Below are positions 11,401 through 22,150 of a DNA stretch of 64,000 nt, piece after piece. The notes beneath the pieces were generated by a model, which saw nothing but the letters and a program-made list of their open reading frames with translations, searched no databases and was not told the origin of the DNA. The stretch's first letter is position 1. Each line of letters opens with the position of its first letter. A program made the translations under genes and the position numbers. The DNA lies in the NCBI RefSeq assembly GCF_050947875.1, contig NC_134570.1:229509265-229573264 (forward strand), in the 5' to 3' direction. The stretch comes from Dermacentor variabilis. Taxonomy: Eukaryota; Arthropoda; Arachnida; Ixodida; Ixodidae.

Positions 11401-13244
11401 GCCTAGAACCATACCCAGGCACGCTCAAGACATGCACATGCATAACCACTCTGTACCATCTCGGCTGCTTCTCAAAAGCCTGCACGTGCAAACAGGCTGC
11501 ATAACACTCCCTCTACCAATACCTTTTCAATGTCAGCTGTAATAAATCGCTTTAAGGTTTAAATTTGGCGCTTTTTTAAGCCAATGTGCCCTCTGGCGGG
11601 AGGGTGCAAAACGATTTTCTCCTGTCGTTGGACTTCACCGCCCCTGTCTGACTTTCTTTAACTGCTTTAACGTACCACCAATGTTCCGACTAAGTGCCAA
11701 AATGCATATGTTGCTAGAAGGGACTACCCTCTTGTTGTCGTCGTTTGAAACTTTTTGACCCTCGCCCTATATTCTGAAATATAAATTAGAAAAAAAAATT
11801 CCCATTGAGTCACACTTGTGCGTTGCTGTGAAGTTCCGAAGGAGAATGTCCAGAATTCCTGGACATGAAGTGGCTGTTCACGTTGCCTGTCGCTTTCCCT
11901 CAAATGTTTCCTTGGCGACTAGGGTGACACACCCGCAGTCAAGGTGGCTGTTCGAGGTGTGCTGGCTGCCTAAACGAAAGAAAAAGCAAGAAATTAGATG
12001 AATGTCGATACCAGTGCTATTGCTTCTTGCCTCTTACCTGCATTTGCCTCCACGGCCTCTTGGCTTGCGGAGTCTGTATGAGGGAGATGTTGTTGCTAGG
12101 CATAGGCATTGTCTAAGCAAAAAGAAAAGGCCATTCAAATGGGGAATTATGGAAATAAATGCGGTTATGTCTGCTTCTTGCACTCTTCTTGCCTAAAAAT
12201 TTTCAAACATAGTGTCCAGTATGCACCAGCACTTTGACTGCTTCTGCTTTTTACCTGCAGGTGTTGCTGCGAGATCCTTAGTATGGCTGCGTGCAGCATT
12301 GTAACACTTGGTGGAGGCATTTGAAAGCGTAGCCAAAAATATAAAGAATCATCCTTGTCGGCACGAATGCTTTCAATTTCTAAATGCAGTGGTAACTATC
12401 ACTATTAGTGCAAGGCCCCCCACATCTATGCGGCAAGTGCCATAGCTCGAAACTGAATTTTTCCTTTAGTGTTTCACAAGGCATCTGATATGTCCACATT
12501 AGATGTGATGTGTTTGTTTTTATTTATCCCAGTGTGGAGAGAGCATCATTAAATTGTTTTTTATTTTTGCGTGTCTTGTTTTTTGGTTTATTTCTGAATT
12601 TATGAAGCAGCAGTCTCACGATGCTAAAGTGACTTATGTAATGGCAATCAGCTTTTGTTTTGCAGAAAAGCAATGCATTTCCTGACCCATTGTTTGACAT
12701 CCCCTCACTCGCATAATTTTGCAGAGTATTCTACCTATATTGACTTGCTTGACCTCCACTAAAGAGTCTTGCATTTTCAAATACCACTCTTTCCTTAAAA
12801 TCATTCGACTCATCTCATAATTTCTGTACCTTGGGCTTCTGATACTCTGCATTCATCATTTTTGCTTGTTTCTGACTACAAATGTCTTCTTTAATTTAGA
12901 GCTTAAATTTTACCTTTGGAACACACGGAAGGGCTTGCCATTGCATATCTGCATAAAAGAGAAACATGTTTTGTTAAACATTTTCAAAATCCAATTGAAG
13001 ATTGATGAATGCAGCTTGCAGTGTGATTTGACTGAATGAGTCGTAAAAGTAACTCATCTTACTTGGTAAATTAAAGCACATATTAGTGTGACGTACAAGA
13101 TACGTTACACTAACGTGGTGGGTTCTCTTGCTTATACAGCAAAATAATCGGTGCGCGAGAAAATAAATTATTTTAGCATACCCCTTGTACACACTGACTT
13201 AAGGAAGATGAGCTGGAGCTGTCCACATGATGTACTTATTTTAC
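11401..13244. other. non-coding stretch
   Basis: No gene recognised. Short open frames on both strands lack family resemblance. Confidence 0.5.
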
Positions 13245-13463
13245 CTGCGAGCATGGTCAACAAAAATGTATCCCAGCCGCTTAGTGGTATTCGGGATTAT
13301 GTCAGTATTGCATATGTGCCTGTTGTCTAAAATAATTGAATTTTGAAAATACTCGCAGGGATCTGATGTGCATATCTGCAGTTTATGGATACATGTGAAA
13401 TACTCAGCATCAAGTGCAAGTGAACGGTCCCACAAGCCCGGCTCGATCATGCAATTAGATTCG
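13245..13463 (-). CDS. candidate internal exon of an unidentified gene
   Basis: The minus strand shows a pyrimidine-containing acceptor (TCACAAATTTGTGCAG before the block) and a donor CGCAG|GTAAAA after it. Between them is a 219-bp open block whose peptide includes WDRSLALDAEYF, CTSDPCEYF and RLGYIFVDHAR. The frame has a stop upstream at about 13530, so the acceptor would have to be used. I do not recognise the domain and found no clear partner exons. It could be chance or a relic of a transposon gene. Confidence 0.3.
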
Positions 13464-13581
13464 CTGCACAAATTTGTGACCAGAAAAGACATTCCACATG
13501 AAATGCCATGCAAGGAAGTGTTGAAAATATTGCACAGTTAATAAAACGCCTGCGCTATTAATATGTGGGTTGATGCACTCG

Positions 13582-13745
13582 TTATGCTAAACAGAGGTGA
13601 GGCGTGCAGACAGGACACAAGAGTAGAGTACTTACAAGCAAACAACACGAGCGCCGGCCACTTCTCTACTCTTGTGTCCTGTCTGCACGCCTCACCTCTG
13701 TTTTGCATAATGAATCCTTACCAACTAGCTCAGCTTTCTGTCGTT
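13582..13745 (-). mobile_element. Penelope-type foldback element (internally deleted)
   Basis: Arms of 47 bp (13582-13628 and 13664-13710) are inverted copies of each other with essentially one mismatch. The same arm sequence bounds the Penelope-like element at 48147-49090. A further 35-bp block next to the arm (13711-13745, containing ACCAACTAGCTCAGC) also occurs there, at 48147-48181 on the opposite strand. Only 35 bases lie between the arms, so this copy kept the termini and lost all coding sequence. Confidence 0.7.
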
Positions 13746-15039
13746 ATAAGTCTCGATGCACTCGATTTCGTCTGCATTAGGCACTCGCCTCCTGATTACT
13801 TCGTGGGACAGAAATACTCGGCATCAGGCTGTTTTTCTGCTGTGGCCTTTGTAGAAGCATGATTGTTCAAAGTGCAACAATTAAACAGATTCTTTGAGTT
13901 GCTTGTGGCTTCGCCAGTACAATTTCGGTGCGCTGGTCCGCCTGTCCAGCAATTTCCTACTGAAGGGAAACCTGCATGCAAATAAAAACACCGCTCCGCA
14001 TGCAGAAAAATGCTCTACTGTGACGCTTCTCAAACGATTGTGATGCACCACAAGAGCTGCCTACTCGCGTGATATTCTCAACAAGGAGATACATTCGTTT
14101 ACTTACATGTGAAGGTATATGCCAGAGCACTTCGGTGCTTCGGTGGCACATAAGGCACGAGTGTGCCATAGCGTCCGATGTCGATGCGCGATCGCATGTC
14201 AAACCTAAACAGTACGAAACTACTGCGCATCCAAAAAACAGATTCGAAACCGAAATTCGCGTCATCCTTTATTGCATGAATGCGTACATTGTGATTTACA
14301 TATGTCACGGAGTTAACGATCACTTTCTGTAAACTTAATATTAATGTACCACCTTAATAAAGCCATCAGGTATGCGTTTTTAGATGACAAAGCATAAGGT
14401 GACCTGTACTCCTTTTCAGCTCTTTCAATAGTAATTGCGCTGGCCACATTGACCAGTAGCAACAGGGTGGCGTCCTAGAGGTTCCCACTTTTCCGGTCCA
14501 GCTTTTTCTTCTAGAGTTGTTCTACTAACTCTATGGTTCGGCGAGCTCCGTTGATGTCAATCGCCGTTGGATTTCCAACGGCGCTCGCGCTGCCGTGTCA
14601 CTCCGCCTAACGGCCGTTAAGGCCAACTGCCGTTTTCCTTAACGGCCGTTAAAGTGCCCGTGTAACAGGGGTATTAGCCGTGTTAGGCCTATGAGCCATA
14701 ATATCCACAATCGAATTCGGAATTAACGGCGTCTAATGAATCAATCTTCAAAACACACGCTAGTTGAGAGAAAGCGATAACCGCAGTCACTTCTCCTAGC
14801 TTGCGAACTTCACGCGTTACCACGAATCGAACCCAGTTTGGCGCTAGGTTAGAGCCGTCGCTTCGATGGATGCCGCCATGTTTGCTGACGCAAAGCTTTT
14901 GGGGCCGCTATTTGGGCTCCCGCTAAATCGGTGAAATAGCGCTCCCAACGCAAAACCGAAACGCAGTTTGCGTCTCGCGCATACGCCGTGGCTTCGACGC
15001 TATTTCTTTGGGGCCCCAAAACGTTTAGGGGCCCTTATT
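13746..15039. other. non-coding stretch with two perfect palindromes
   Basis: No gene seen. TAACGGCCGTTA palindromes lie at 14608-14619 and 14640-14651, 32 bases apart, followed by GTGCCCGTGTAACAGGGG. A GC-rich block (14840-15030) has repeated GCTATTT and GGGGCC strings. Possible promoter-like or transposon-end sequence; the function is not known. Confidence 0.35.
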
Positions 15040-15480
15040 CTAAAACTCTCTACTTTTGAAGATATGTACAGTGCTAATATCTGCTTGAAATTGTAATATC
15101 TCCAAGTAGTAAGTTGCAAAAGTACATGGTTACATTTCAGAGAATTGAGAAAAAATTTGTTGAAATGTGCAAATTCTTTTGCATAGTTTCAGTAATTATA
15201 CACAGTGTTCTGCTAGATATGGACACTTTGCAATCTACAAAGAGCTAAACAAGCTACAGCACGATGCTTCTTGTGAAAATTTATTAAATAAAGAAGTGCC
15301 CATAGAGATGACTATATTTTGGCATTGTACATCACATAACTCTAAAGCTATAACAGCTACACAAAAAGCAGTGCCATATTTCAAATCTGCATAGAAAACT
15401 CTATGCTTGACTGAATCTTGAAACCTCTAATACGAGTAATAAAAAAAGTTGCTTCGAAAAGCATCTCCCCTTAACAGTAA
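15040..15480 (+). repeat. dispersed AT-rich repeat, copy 1
   Basis: Aligns with 26110-26620 over most of its length. Shared blocks include GAAGATATGTA or AAGATATGTAGAATG, TATCTxCTTGAAATTG, GAGCTAAA, TACAGCACGA, TTGTGAAAATT, GAAATCTACAT or close variants, and a terminal GCATCTCCCCTTAA versus GCCTTTGCCCTTAA. A fragment occurs at 21745-21815 (GCAAAAGTACATTATTACATTTCAG against GCAAAAGTACATGG here). No coding potential; an uncharacterised interspersed family. Confidence 0.65.
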
Positions 15481-16014
15481 AAGCATCTGTCTCACCTTAT
15501 GGCACTCTTCCCACACAACTCGTGCTTGTTTCATAGCTTGAGTTGAAGACTGATCTGAAAACACCACATTCAAAAGTTGTGCATCAATTTTATTCTTTCA
15601 CAGAATGTGCAACAGTGCATAAAAATTTCAAAACTGAAAATATAACAAAAAGAAATACAGCAATATCTATACTCATCTTTTTATTTATGATGACAAACTT
15701 ATCAATATTTATACGAATCATTTTAATTATGTTGAGAAACATATTTTTTCAAGAATAAATATAATAGCTGACACTGAAAATTTGACCTACTGCATAAGCA
15801 CTCATACAAATCTTGCCGTACAGCAAACACGTTGACAAAATATGTAGCACAGGTAGCTGTATTTTCTTATGGCAAAGCTAGTGCATGAATGATGAGGACA
15901 AGGAAAGAACCAGTACAGGTGATAACTATACCCAGCTGCACACACGCAGCTGCATCGATACACATGGTGCATAAAAAGCCAAAAGACACAAAGAGGAACT
16001 GAGATGTGAGGAAT
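15481..16014. other. non-coding stretch
   Basis: AT-rich, no gene seen. Confidence 0.5.
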
Positions 16015-16206
16015 ACTTTTTAACACGACAGCATTAAGGAGCTCGTCGCAGAAAAGCCGGTGTCGGAGTTGGCGGCGTTGGCCGTGAGCAAAAAAATCCG
16101 CAAGGCAATTCATAAATAAAGAACAATCTGCAAGATTGATTGGGTGGTAATCGAACCAGGGTCTCCAGAGTGTGAGACGGAGACGCTACCACTCAGCCAC
16201 GAGTTT
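16015..16206 (-). mobile_element. Ruka-type tRNA-derived SINE
   Basis: On the minus strand the head reads GTGGCTGAGTGGTAGCGTC (A box) followed by GACCCTGGTTCGATTAC (B box), the RNA polymerase III promoter of a tRNA-Ser-like sequence. The body runs on to GCTGTCGTGTTAAAA near 16015. Tick genomes carry such Ruka SINEs in large numbers. The SINE is non-autonomous and would use a LINE's enzymes. Its head is exactly where the 4.9-kb LINE inserted. Confidence 0.75.
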
Positions 16207-16275
16207 TTTTTTTTTTTATTACCGGCTAGGCAAAAGAAAATACAATGTGAGTATTACATGGCCATAAAAAACTAG

Positions 16276-19200
16276 TCAATGCCGGATCAGTGTGGTGTGA
16301 TAAGAACGATGTAGGCTAGTCACTTTGTCCAAAGCACTTAGCCAATCAGGAGGATCACTCTGTGTGCAGAAAAATTCGCGTATATATAACACACTTTCAA
16401 TGAAGTATTCATGTGCTGGGGCCTGGACAATGCGCTCATGTCTAATATCCATACGCGTTCGCCACACACTGTGCATGCACAGAAGCATTAACAGATCGAC
16501 AGGCACACCCTCTGGTTCCGCGCATGGCAGGAAGCGTATTCCGAAAGCACTTAACGGCAATTCCTTTTTAAGGCTACGTTTTAGAATATCCCACAAAAAC
16601 ACTGCGTCATGACAGTCCAAAAAGATATGCTCAATCGTCTCCGGTTTTTTGCATATAAAGCACTTCACAGACCAAGGTACAAAAATGCCTTTGCTTTGCA
16701 GCCACGGTTTCACTGGGAGAGTGCCTGTATGTAGTTGAAAAAAGAAAGATTTAACAGAAGCTCTTACCGGCATACGTTTAACTCTCTTAAGAACATCTCG
16801 TTCTGAACCTAAAACAAATACTGTACGATACAACGGTACAGGCAAGAATACATCAACAAGATCTTTGTACAACTTCTTACTAGTAACAACGGCCAGGTAT
16901 TCACTAGAAAATCTTGCTTTTAGTATTCGGAAAGACGCGACCACTTCACGCAAAAAAGCACTCAAAGGCATTGGCCCCGCATACATGGACGACACTACAT
17001 AATCAGGCAATGAATCACGCAGTCTAGCTTGAATCATTGTTCTCAGAAAAGCATCCTTTTGATCACGCAAAAAAGTAAACCTGCTTACAATCTGTTTGAG
17101 GAACAAATGTGACAACCCCAGCCCCCCGTTAAACACTCTATGGAACAGATTACTACGACTTGTACGTTCCCATGTTGAGGCCCAAATGAACACCGCAAAT
17201 ACTCTATGTAGCTTTTGCACAGACATCCTCGTCAGACATAATGCTTGCATCACATAAAAGATTTTCGCGACTAAAAACAAATTACACACTGTGGCTCTTG
17301 CAAACATTGAAAATTTATGCCCTCCCCATTTGCCGGTCTGGGTTTTCATTCGCGCTACTTCATTGTCCCAATATTCTTTGCTATCTCGATAATGTTCGAG
17401 GGGGACACCTAGGTAGGTGCCTGGAGTTACCGCCCATTGCATGTTACAAAAAGTCTCAGGCTTGTATTGCCAATTCCCATGCCAAAAACCAAGACACTTC
17501 TTCCAGTTAATAGCACTTCCACTTGCAGTACAAAATTTTACAGCCTCTTGTACAACTGCTTTGACACTGTCATAGTCCGTACAAAACACTGCTACATCAT
17601 CAGCATATGCTAAAACTCGAACTTCAGTTTTATGAAACGTGTAACCCCGAATGTTTGGGCTCTTCAGCAGCCGCAAACAAAAGGGCTCGAGGTAGAGAGC
17701 GAAAAGCAGGGGGGATAAAGGGCAGCCTTGTCTCACAGACGACAGCACAGGAATACCATCACTTAACTGCCTATTAATTATCAGCTTCGCTATACAACCA
17801 TTGTACATCATTTTAACACCTTCTGTAATAACAGTTCCAACATTGATATGGTCTAGGATCGAGAACAGAACTTCGTGTACGACTTTATCGAACGCCTTGT
17901 GCAGATCTAATTGCAACATGGCCACGCGCCCATACATTCCGTCACAGCATTCAAGGACAGTTCTAGCTGTGTGAACATTGGTAAATATTGACCTGCCTTT
18001 TATGCCGCATGTTTGATGTGGCCCTACAAGTGACGTAATAACACTTTGAAGGCGTCGAGCTAAAATCTTCATGAATATCTTATAGTCCACGTTTGTTAGA
18101 CTGATGGGACGGTATGATTCAACAGACTGTAACTTAATCGGATCATTCGTTTTAGGAATTAGCACTACGTGGGACGCTCGGAAGGATGGAGGACTTGCTT
18201 TCATTTCATAGAATTCGCTAATCAGCCTTTCAAGTGCGACTGCCATTTCTGTTCTAAAGGCTTTATATAGAGATGCACCGAGACCGTCTGGCCCAGGCGA
18301 CTTGTTTGAACTAAGCTCCAGAATCGCTGATTCAATTTCCTCAGCCGTGATACTGGCTTCTAGAGCGTGCACAAGGTCATCCTCTAATCTCGGCATCAGC
18401 GATAGGAATTCTGTTCTGAAGTAGTCAGTGTCCGGAGTATTAAGGCTGAAAATATCTGTGTAATGTTCGACGAATGCCTGCTTGATTATTTCTCTTCGAT
18501 TTGTGATTTCGTTTTGATAGCATATTTCCGTTATCTCTTTCGACAAAGCGTGCCTTTTTTCATCACTGAGCGCGCGTTTGGTGGGCGTCTCTCCGGACCA
18601 CAGTTTCTCGTTACGCGCCCTTATCACTGCGCCACGGTACATTTCTTCGTCTATTGCCTCGAGCTTAGTTTTAGTCTCTTTAATTTCTTTTGTGAACAAT
18701 CCCGGCTCGTAGCACTCCGTACTTAGCATAAAATCTAGGGCACTCTGCAGCTCTTTAACTCGTTGTTTTTCTTTTCGCCGGAGCGCGCATGATCTATCAA
18801 TAGCGGCTCTTTTAATATCACATTTGAACTGCTCCCATACTTGCATAAAACTTCCGGAGTTACTTCGCAGCATGTTCGCTATATAATCCTTGACTTTAGT
18901 TACGTACTCTTCATCTTCCAGTAATTTATCATTAAACTTCCACAAGTCCCAATTAAATTTCGCAGCTATTCTCTTCGTACCGATTGTAACCATGACTAGA
19001 CAGTGATCACTAAAAGAGACATAGGTCGTCTGGTAGTCAGAACATGACAGCGAACATTCGACAGGAACATATATACGGTCCAATCTAGCATGACTGCCTC
19101 CCTGAAAGTGAGTGTACTTTGCCTGGCCTTCATGCGTCGATATCAAGCCTACATCTTCAAGGTCGTGCTCACCTACAATTTCGGAAAGTAACTCGGCGCT

Positions 19201-19701
19201 CCTATCTCGAAAGGAACGGTTTGTTGTCCTATCCTCTGGTCTACAGACGCAATTGAAATCACCAAGCAAGATCACTCGCCTTTCAGTAAGCAGGACAGGC
19301 TTCACCTGTCGGAAGAAACTCTCCCTTTCAGCAACTGCATTCGGAGCGTATACACACACAGCTCTCCAAGCCACTCCATCCGATTCAAAATCACACATTA
19401 CTAGACGCCCACTTTCACACGAGAACACAGTATCGACAGCACCAATACCATTTCTTAAAAAAATAACGCAACCCCCCGCTCTTCCAACAGCATGACATAC
19501 GCAAACGCTGTATCTGCTACGATAGACCGCTACCATTCTGTCTGTTTGTTCTTCGTCTTCAATTTTAGTTTCCTGAACCGCGAGCAAATCTATTTCATTT
19601 TCTAGCAAAAGGCGGCTCAGTTGCAGTTGCCTTCTACGCGCCGACAGGCCCCTTACATTAAGCGTAGCAACACGCACGCTGGACGTGAGGTTGGTAGCCA
19701 T
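16276..19701 (-). CDS. LINE ORF2: endonuclease and reverse transcriptase (1141 aa)
   Basis: The ORF starts at an ATG (19701). Residues 10-235 form an APE-type endonuclease: Asn15 in TLNVRG, Glu44 in QETK, Asp148 and Asn150 in GDFN, and Ser231-Asp232-His233. Residues about 505-760 are the RT: VVLIPKTND, SYRPISLTNVDYKIFMKILA, Asp599 in LQLDLHKAFD, SVRQGCPLSPLLFALYLEP and YADD at 699-702. A Cys-x2-Cys-x7-His-x4-Cys knuckle sits at 1014-1030. No RNase H follows. RT motif wording and layout fit the L1/Tx1 group. The enzyme would nick DNA and copy its own RNA in place (target-primed reverse transcription). All catalytic residues I looked for are present. Confidence 0.93.
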   Translation of the reverse strand: MATNLTSSVRVATLNVRGLSARRRQLQLSRLLLENEIDLLAVQETKIEDEEQTDRMVAVYRSRYSVCVCHAVGRAGGCVIFLRNGIGAVDTVFSCESGRLVMCDFESDGVAWRAVCVYAPNAVAERESFFRQVKPVLLTERRVILLGDFNCVCRPEDRTTNRSFRDRSAELLSEIVGEHDLEDVGLISTHEGQAKYTHFQGGSHARLDRIYVPVECSLSCSDYQTTYVSFSDHCLVMVTIGTKRIAAKFNWDLWKFNDKLLEDEEYVTKVKDYIANMLRSNSGSFMQVWEQFKCDIKRAAIDRSCALRRKEKQRVKELQSALDFMLSTECYEPGLFTKEIKETKTKLEAIDEEMYRGAVIRARNEKLWSGETPTKRALSDEKRHALSKEITEICYQNEITNRREIIKQAFVEHYTDIFSLNTPDTDYFRTEFLSLMPRLEDDLVHALEASITAEEIESAILELSSNKSPGPDGLGASLYKAFRTEMAVALERLISEFYEMKASPPSFRASHVVLIPKTNDPIKLQSVESYRPISLTNVDYKIFMKILARRLQSVITSLVGPHQTCGIKGRSIFTNVHTARTVLECCDGMYGRVAMLQLDLHKAFDKVVHEVLFSILDHINVGTVITEGVKMMYNGCIAKLIINRQLSDGIPVLSSVRQGCPLSPLLFALYLEPFCLRLLKSPNIRGYTFHKTEVRVLAYADDVAVFCTDYDSVKAVVQEAVKFCTASGSAINWKKCLGFWHGNWQYKPETFCNMQWAVTPGTYLGVPLEHYRDSKEYWDNEVARMKTQTGKWGGHKFSMFARATVCNLFLVAKIFYVMQALCLTRMSVQKLHRVFAVFIWASTWERTSRSNLFHRVFNGGLGLSHLFLKQIVSRFTFLRDQKDAFLRTMIQARLRDSLPDYVVSSMYAGPMPLSAFLREVVASFRILKARFSSEYLAVVTSKKLYKDLVDVFLPVPLYRTVFVLGSERDVLKRVKRMPVRASVKSFFFQLHTGTLPVKPWLQSKGIFVPWSVKCFICKKPETIEHIFLDCHDAVFLWDILKRSLKKELPLSAFGIRFLPCAEPEGVPVDLLMLLCMHSVWRTRMDIRHERIVQAPAHEYFIESVLYIREFFCTQSDPPDWLSALDKVTSLHRSYHTTLIRH

Positions 19702-19835
19702 CTAAGCAAAAGGGAGACGCCGATCAGTCTACTCACACATCAAACAGAGTGAATCCACATCCATTAAGGCATTTGAGCTTAGTACTGACCCGATCAAGGA
19801 CCGGGCTTCAACCGTTGTGGCAAAAGTAGCCTCCG

Positions 19836-21035
19836 CTAAGGCGGAGGGAGAGCAGACGCAGTACTGCGTTCCGGTGGCAGTTTCGGTTTGGGCTTGAACG
19901 GTCCGCGGCGCGTTGAAGGTGCCTTCGGCGGAGGCTCCTCGCCGCGTTCACCGACCAATCTCGGTTCCTGATTATCCGAATCTTCGTGAGCCCGCTTCAC
20001 TGGTACACTTGACGCTGCGGGCATCTCGGTATCGGCGTCTTCCTGTTTGTCGCCCTGCTGCCCAGTCGTAACCAGGGTTACAGCAGTCACGCTATCCGCT
20101 TTTTCCGGAAGGAACGCTGGCTTTGATGCGACGGCCGGCTGGGTTTGTTCCTTACCGGCTTGGCTGGTATCTGCAAGGGGTGCGGGTGCGGTTTCCTTGG
20201 ATGTTGACTCCTTGATAGCATAATCTCCCCCACTTCCGCGGGTTGCTTCGACCGCGTCTGCTTCATCCATGATGTGTTCGGCCGCTTCATCACTTCGTGC
20301 CTGGCCCGCAACATTAGCGTAGCTACGCACGCACTGGCTCTCATCGTGGCCGAAACGCCGGCATAGCCCGCAGCGTGGCACCCGACACTCACGGCGTATG
20401 TGTCCTTTTCCACGGCACCGAAGGCTGAGCGGAGCCCTACCAGGAACATGGACGAGAGCAACGTCCTCACCAACGCGCAACTGATGGGGCAAGTCCTCGA
20501 TGGTAACACCCACCTTCAATTTCAGTGTAACCGACCGTGTTGTTGAAGCCTTGTCGACACAGCCTTTAACCTTCCATTTATCACGGGTTATTTCGGTCAC
20601 TTTTCCGAACGCTGCTAATGCCACGCGCACGTCGTCGTCTTGCACACCGTGGAGCAGCCAAAACAGCTTCAGCCTGACGCCTCGGTTGGTCGGATCAATA
20701 ACCACGCAGCGGTGGTCTTTCACATTGAAAGCTTCGGCCTGCAGAATCTTTGCCTTCGCTCCTTCGCTGTTGAAAGTAACGGCCCACAGGTGGTTCATCT
20801 GATATGCCCCAAGGGCAACCACATCCGGCAGCAATGACAGACGCGCTAGGGCGTCGCGAAAATGCTCGACGCGATATGGCCTGGCGGTGACATCACCATG
20901 CAGAAATACTGTGTTCAAAACACTCGAACCTGATGGCAAATGAGGAACAACCATTTCATAATCCTGGGCAGGCATTTCAGTGCTCCTGATACCGCGACCC
21001 GGCTGGGCCGCTAAAGCCGCTCCTTGGGAGCCCAT
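19836..21035 (-). CDS. LINE ORF1: nucleic-acid-binding protein (about 399 aa)
   Basis: I chose the first ATG in frame (MGSQGA, 21035). The frame is open a little further upstream but only with a GTG. The N-terminal half has a folded, RRM-like stretch (HLWAVTFNSEGAKAKILQAE; LKLFWLLHGVQDDDVRVAL). Two retroviral-type zinc knuckles follow: one imperfect (LSLRCRGKGHIRREC, where the first Cys appears replaced) and one intact (CGLCRRFGHDESQC). The C-terminus is acidic then proline/lysine-rich. Such proteins coat the LINE RNA. Its position 134 bp upstream of ORF2 in the same direction is the standard bicistronic arrangement. Confidence 0.88.
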   Translation of the reverse strand: MGSQGAALAAQPGRGIRSTEMPAQDYEMVVPHLPSGSSVLNTVFLHGDVTARPYRVEHFRDALARLSLLPDVVALGAYQMNHLWAVTFNSEGAKAKILQAEAFNVKDHRCVVIDPTNRGVRLKLFWLLHGVQDDDVRVALAAFGKVTEITRDKWKVKGCVDKASTTRSVTLKLKVGVTIEDLPHQLRVGEDVALVHVPGRAPLSLRCRGKGHIRRECRVPRCGLCRRFGHDESQCVRSYANVAGQARSDEAAEHIMDEADAVEATRGSGGDYAIKESTSKETAPAPLADTSQAGKEQTQPAVASKPAFLPEKADSVTAVTLVTTGQQGDKQEDADTEMPAASSVPVKRAHEDSDNQEPRLVGERGEEPPPKAPSTRRGPFKPKPKLPPERSTASALPPP

Positions 21036-21092
21036 GAAGCACACGTCCGTCACGCTCGGTGGTCGGAAGTCGTCTCACTCAGCCACGAGTTT

Positions 21093-22150
21093 GATGGTTC
21101 AAAGCGGGAGAAAAGCGTCTCTAGTGAATGCGGTGTTGCCTTAGAAACGTGCCGTAGAAGATTATACTGCGGTGTATATCGGTAATTATGAGCATGTAAA
21201 TTGCAGAAGTCGCAGTTACACGAGTAGCGAAGTACGTTTCCGCTACATTTCTTCTGCGCTCTGCACACACGCAGAGCCATCTTGCTGCAAACACACAAGA
21301 CCCCCTCCCCGCAATGTACGGCGCTGCCCCGACACGTGGCGCTCCACTCGCCCCGTGATCGCGTCCTCCTTCATGGCGCGTCGCGGCCCGGCTGTCCGTG
21401 CCGATCACGACGTTTGGCTCGCGTCGCGTAGATCGTTTTGAGTGGGCGGTGCGAACGGGGTACGATAACGCTATCACGTTCCAATCTTGAAGGCGAAGCT
21501 TAAACGTCCTCCAATTTTTTTTACTCATCACAACTCATCCTGTAAGAGCAGATTATGTACGAGCTGTAATCTACCTTCAGTAAATACATAAATATGTTAG
21601 ATTAAGTTGTGATTAATTTTGTGATTTTCCTTGTTATGCTTCTTATCTTAGCGAGCATGACTGACTTATGTAAAGCTTTCCTATGGCTTGGCACATATAC
21701 AGAAGAAAGTGTTTCTATAAACAATGGAGGTCACGGAAGGTTGAGTGCAAAAGTACATTATTACATTTCAGAGAATATAGAAAAAAATTGTCGAAATCTC
21801 CGAATTCTTAACTTCTTTTAAAATTCAAATTTTACCTCCTCTAACTTCTTTTGTCTTTGTCTATGATTATCTACCAGAGTAGTCTTTTGTAAAGTCAAAC
21901 ACATCCAAACAATGCATTCTTAGCAACAAAGTGTGAATACCTGTTCTTGATTTCTGCCTATTTTTAGTGTCCCCTTAAGGTAACATAGGCGCAAAAGCTT
22001 GACTTCACAATGTATTTCTTCCCACACAACAGGAGCCGATGAGAAGCCACATTAATGGTGGGTGAAATAAAGCATTTTCTGTGCTTCACTTTCCACTGTC
22101 GCTCCCAACTAGAGTGACTTTTTGCTTTCTTGTCTACTCTAGCACAGATG
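21093..22150. other. non-coding stretch
   Basis: No gene seen. A GC-rich part (21290-21450) is followed by AT-rich sequence. Bases 21745-21815 are a fragment of the dispersed repeat also found at 15040 and 26110. Confidence 0.5.

Larger units (their letters stand above)
16207..21075 (-). mobile_element. LINE with both ORFs open (Tx1/L1-like) and 17-bp target duplication
   Basis: CACTCAGCCACGAGTTT occurs at 16190-16206 and again at 21076-21092, directly flanking the element. The 3' end (low coordinates) has a poly(A) of about 14 preceded by GGTAATAA. Two long ORFs, ORF1 and ORF2, lie in order with a 134-bp gap. The 5' leader before the first ATG is only about 40 bases, so the 5' end may be slightly truncated. 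The perfect duplication and unbroken ORFs argue for a young insertion. Confidence 0.92.

Noticed and set aside
10218..11542. Several 100-212 codon frames rich in His/Thr or Cys/Val
   Set aside because: All are translations of CA-rich repeats on both strands.
16131..16206. tRNA-Ser gene
   Set aside because: The A and B boxes are present, but the cloverleaf is not complete and the sequence continues into a SINE body, so it is a tRNA-derived SINE.
20087..20509. 140-codon minus-strand frame overlapping LINE ORF1
   Set aside because: It overlaps ORF1 in another frame; ORF1 carries the recognisable zinc knuckles.
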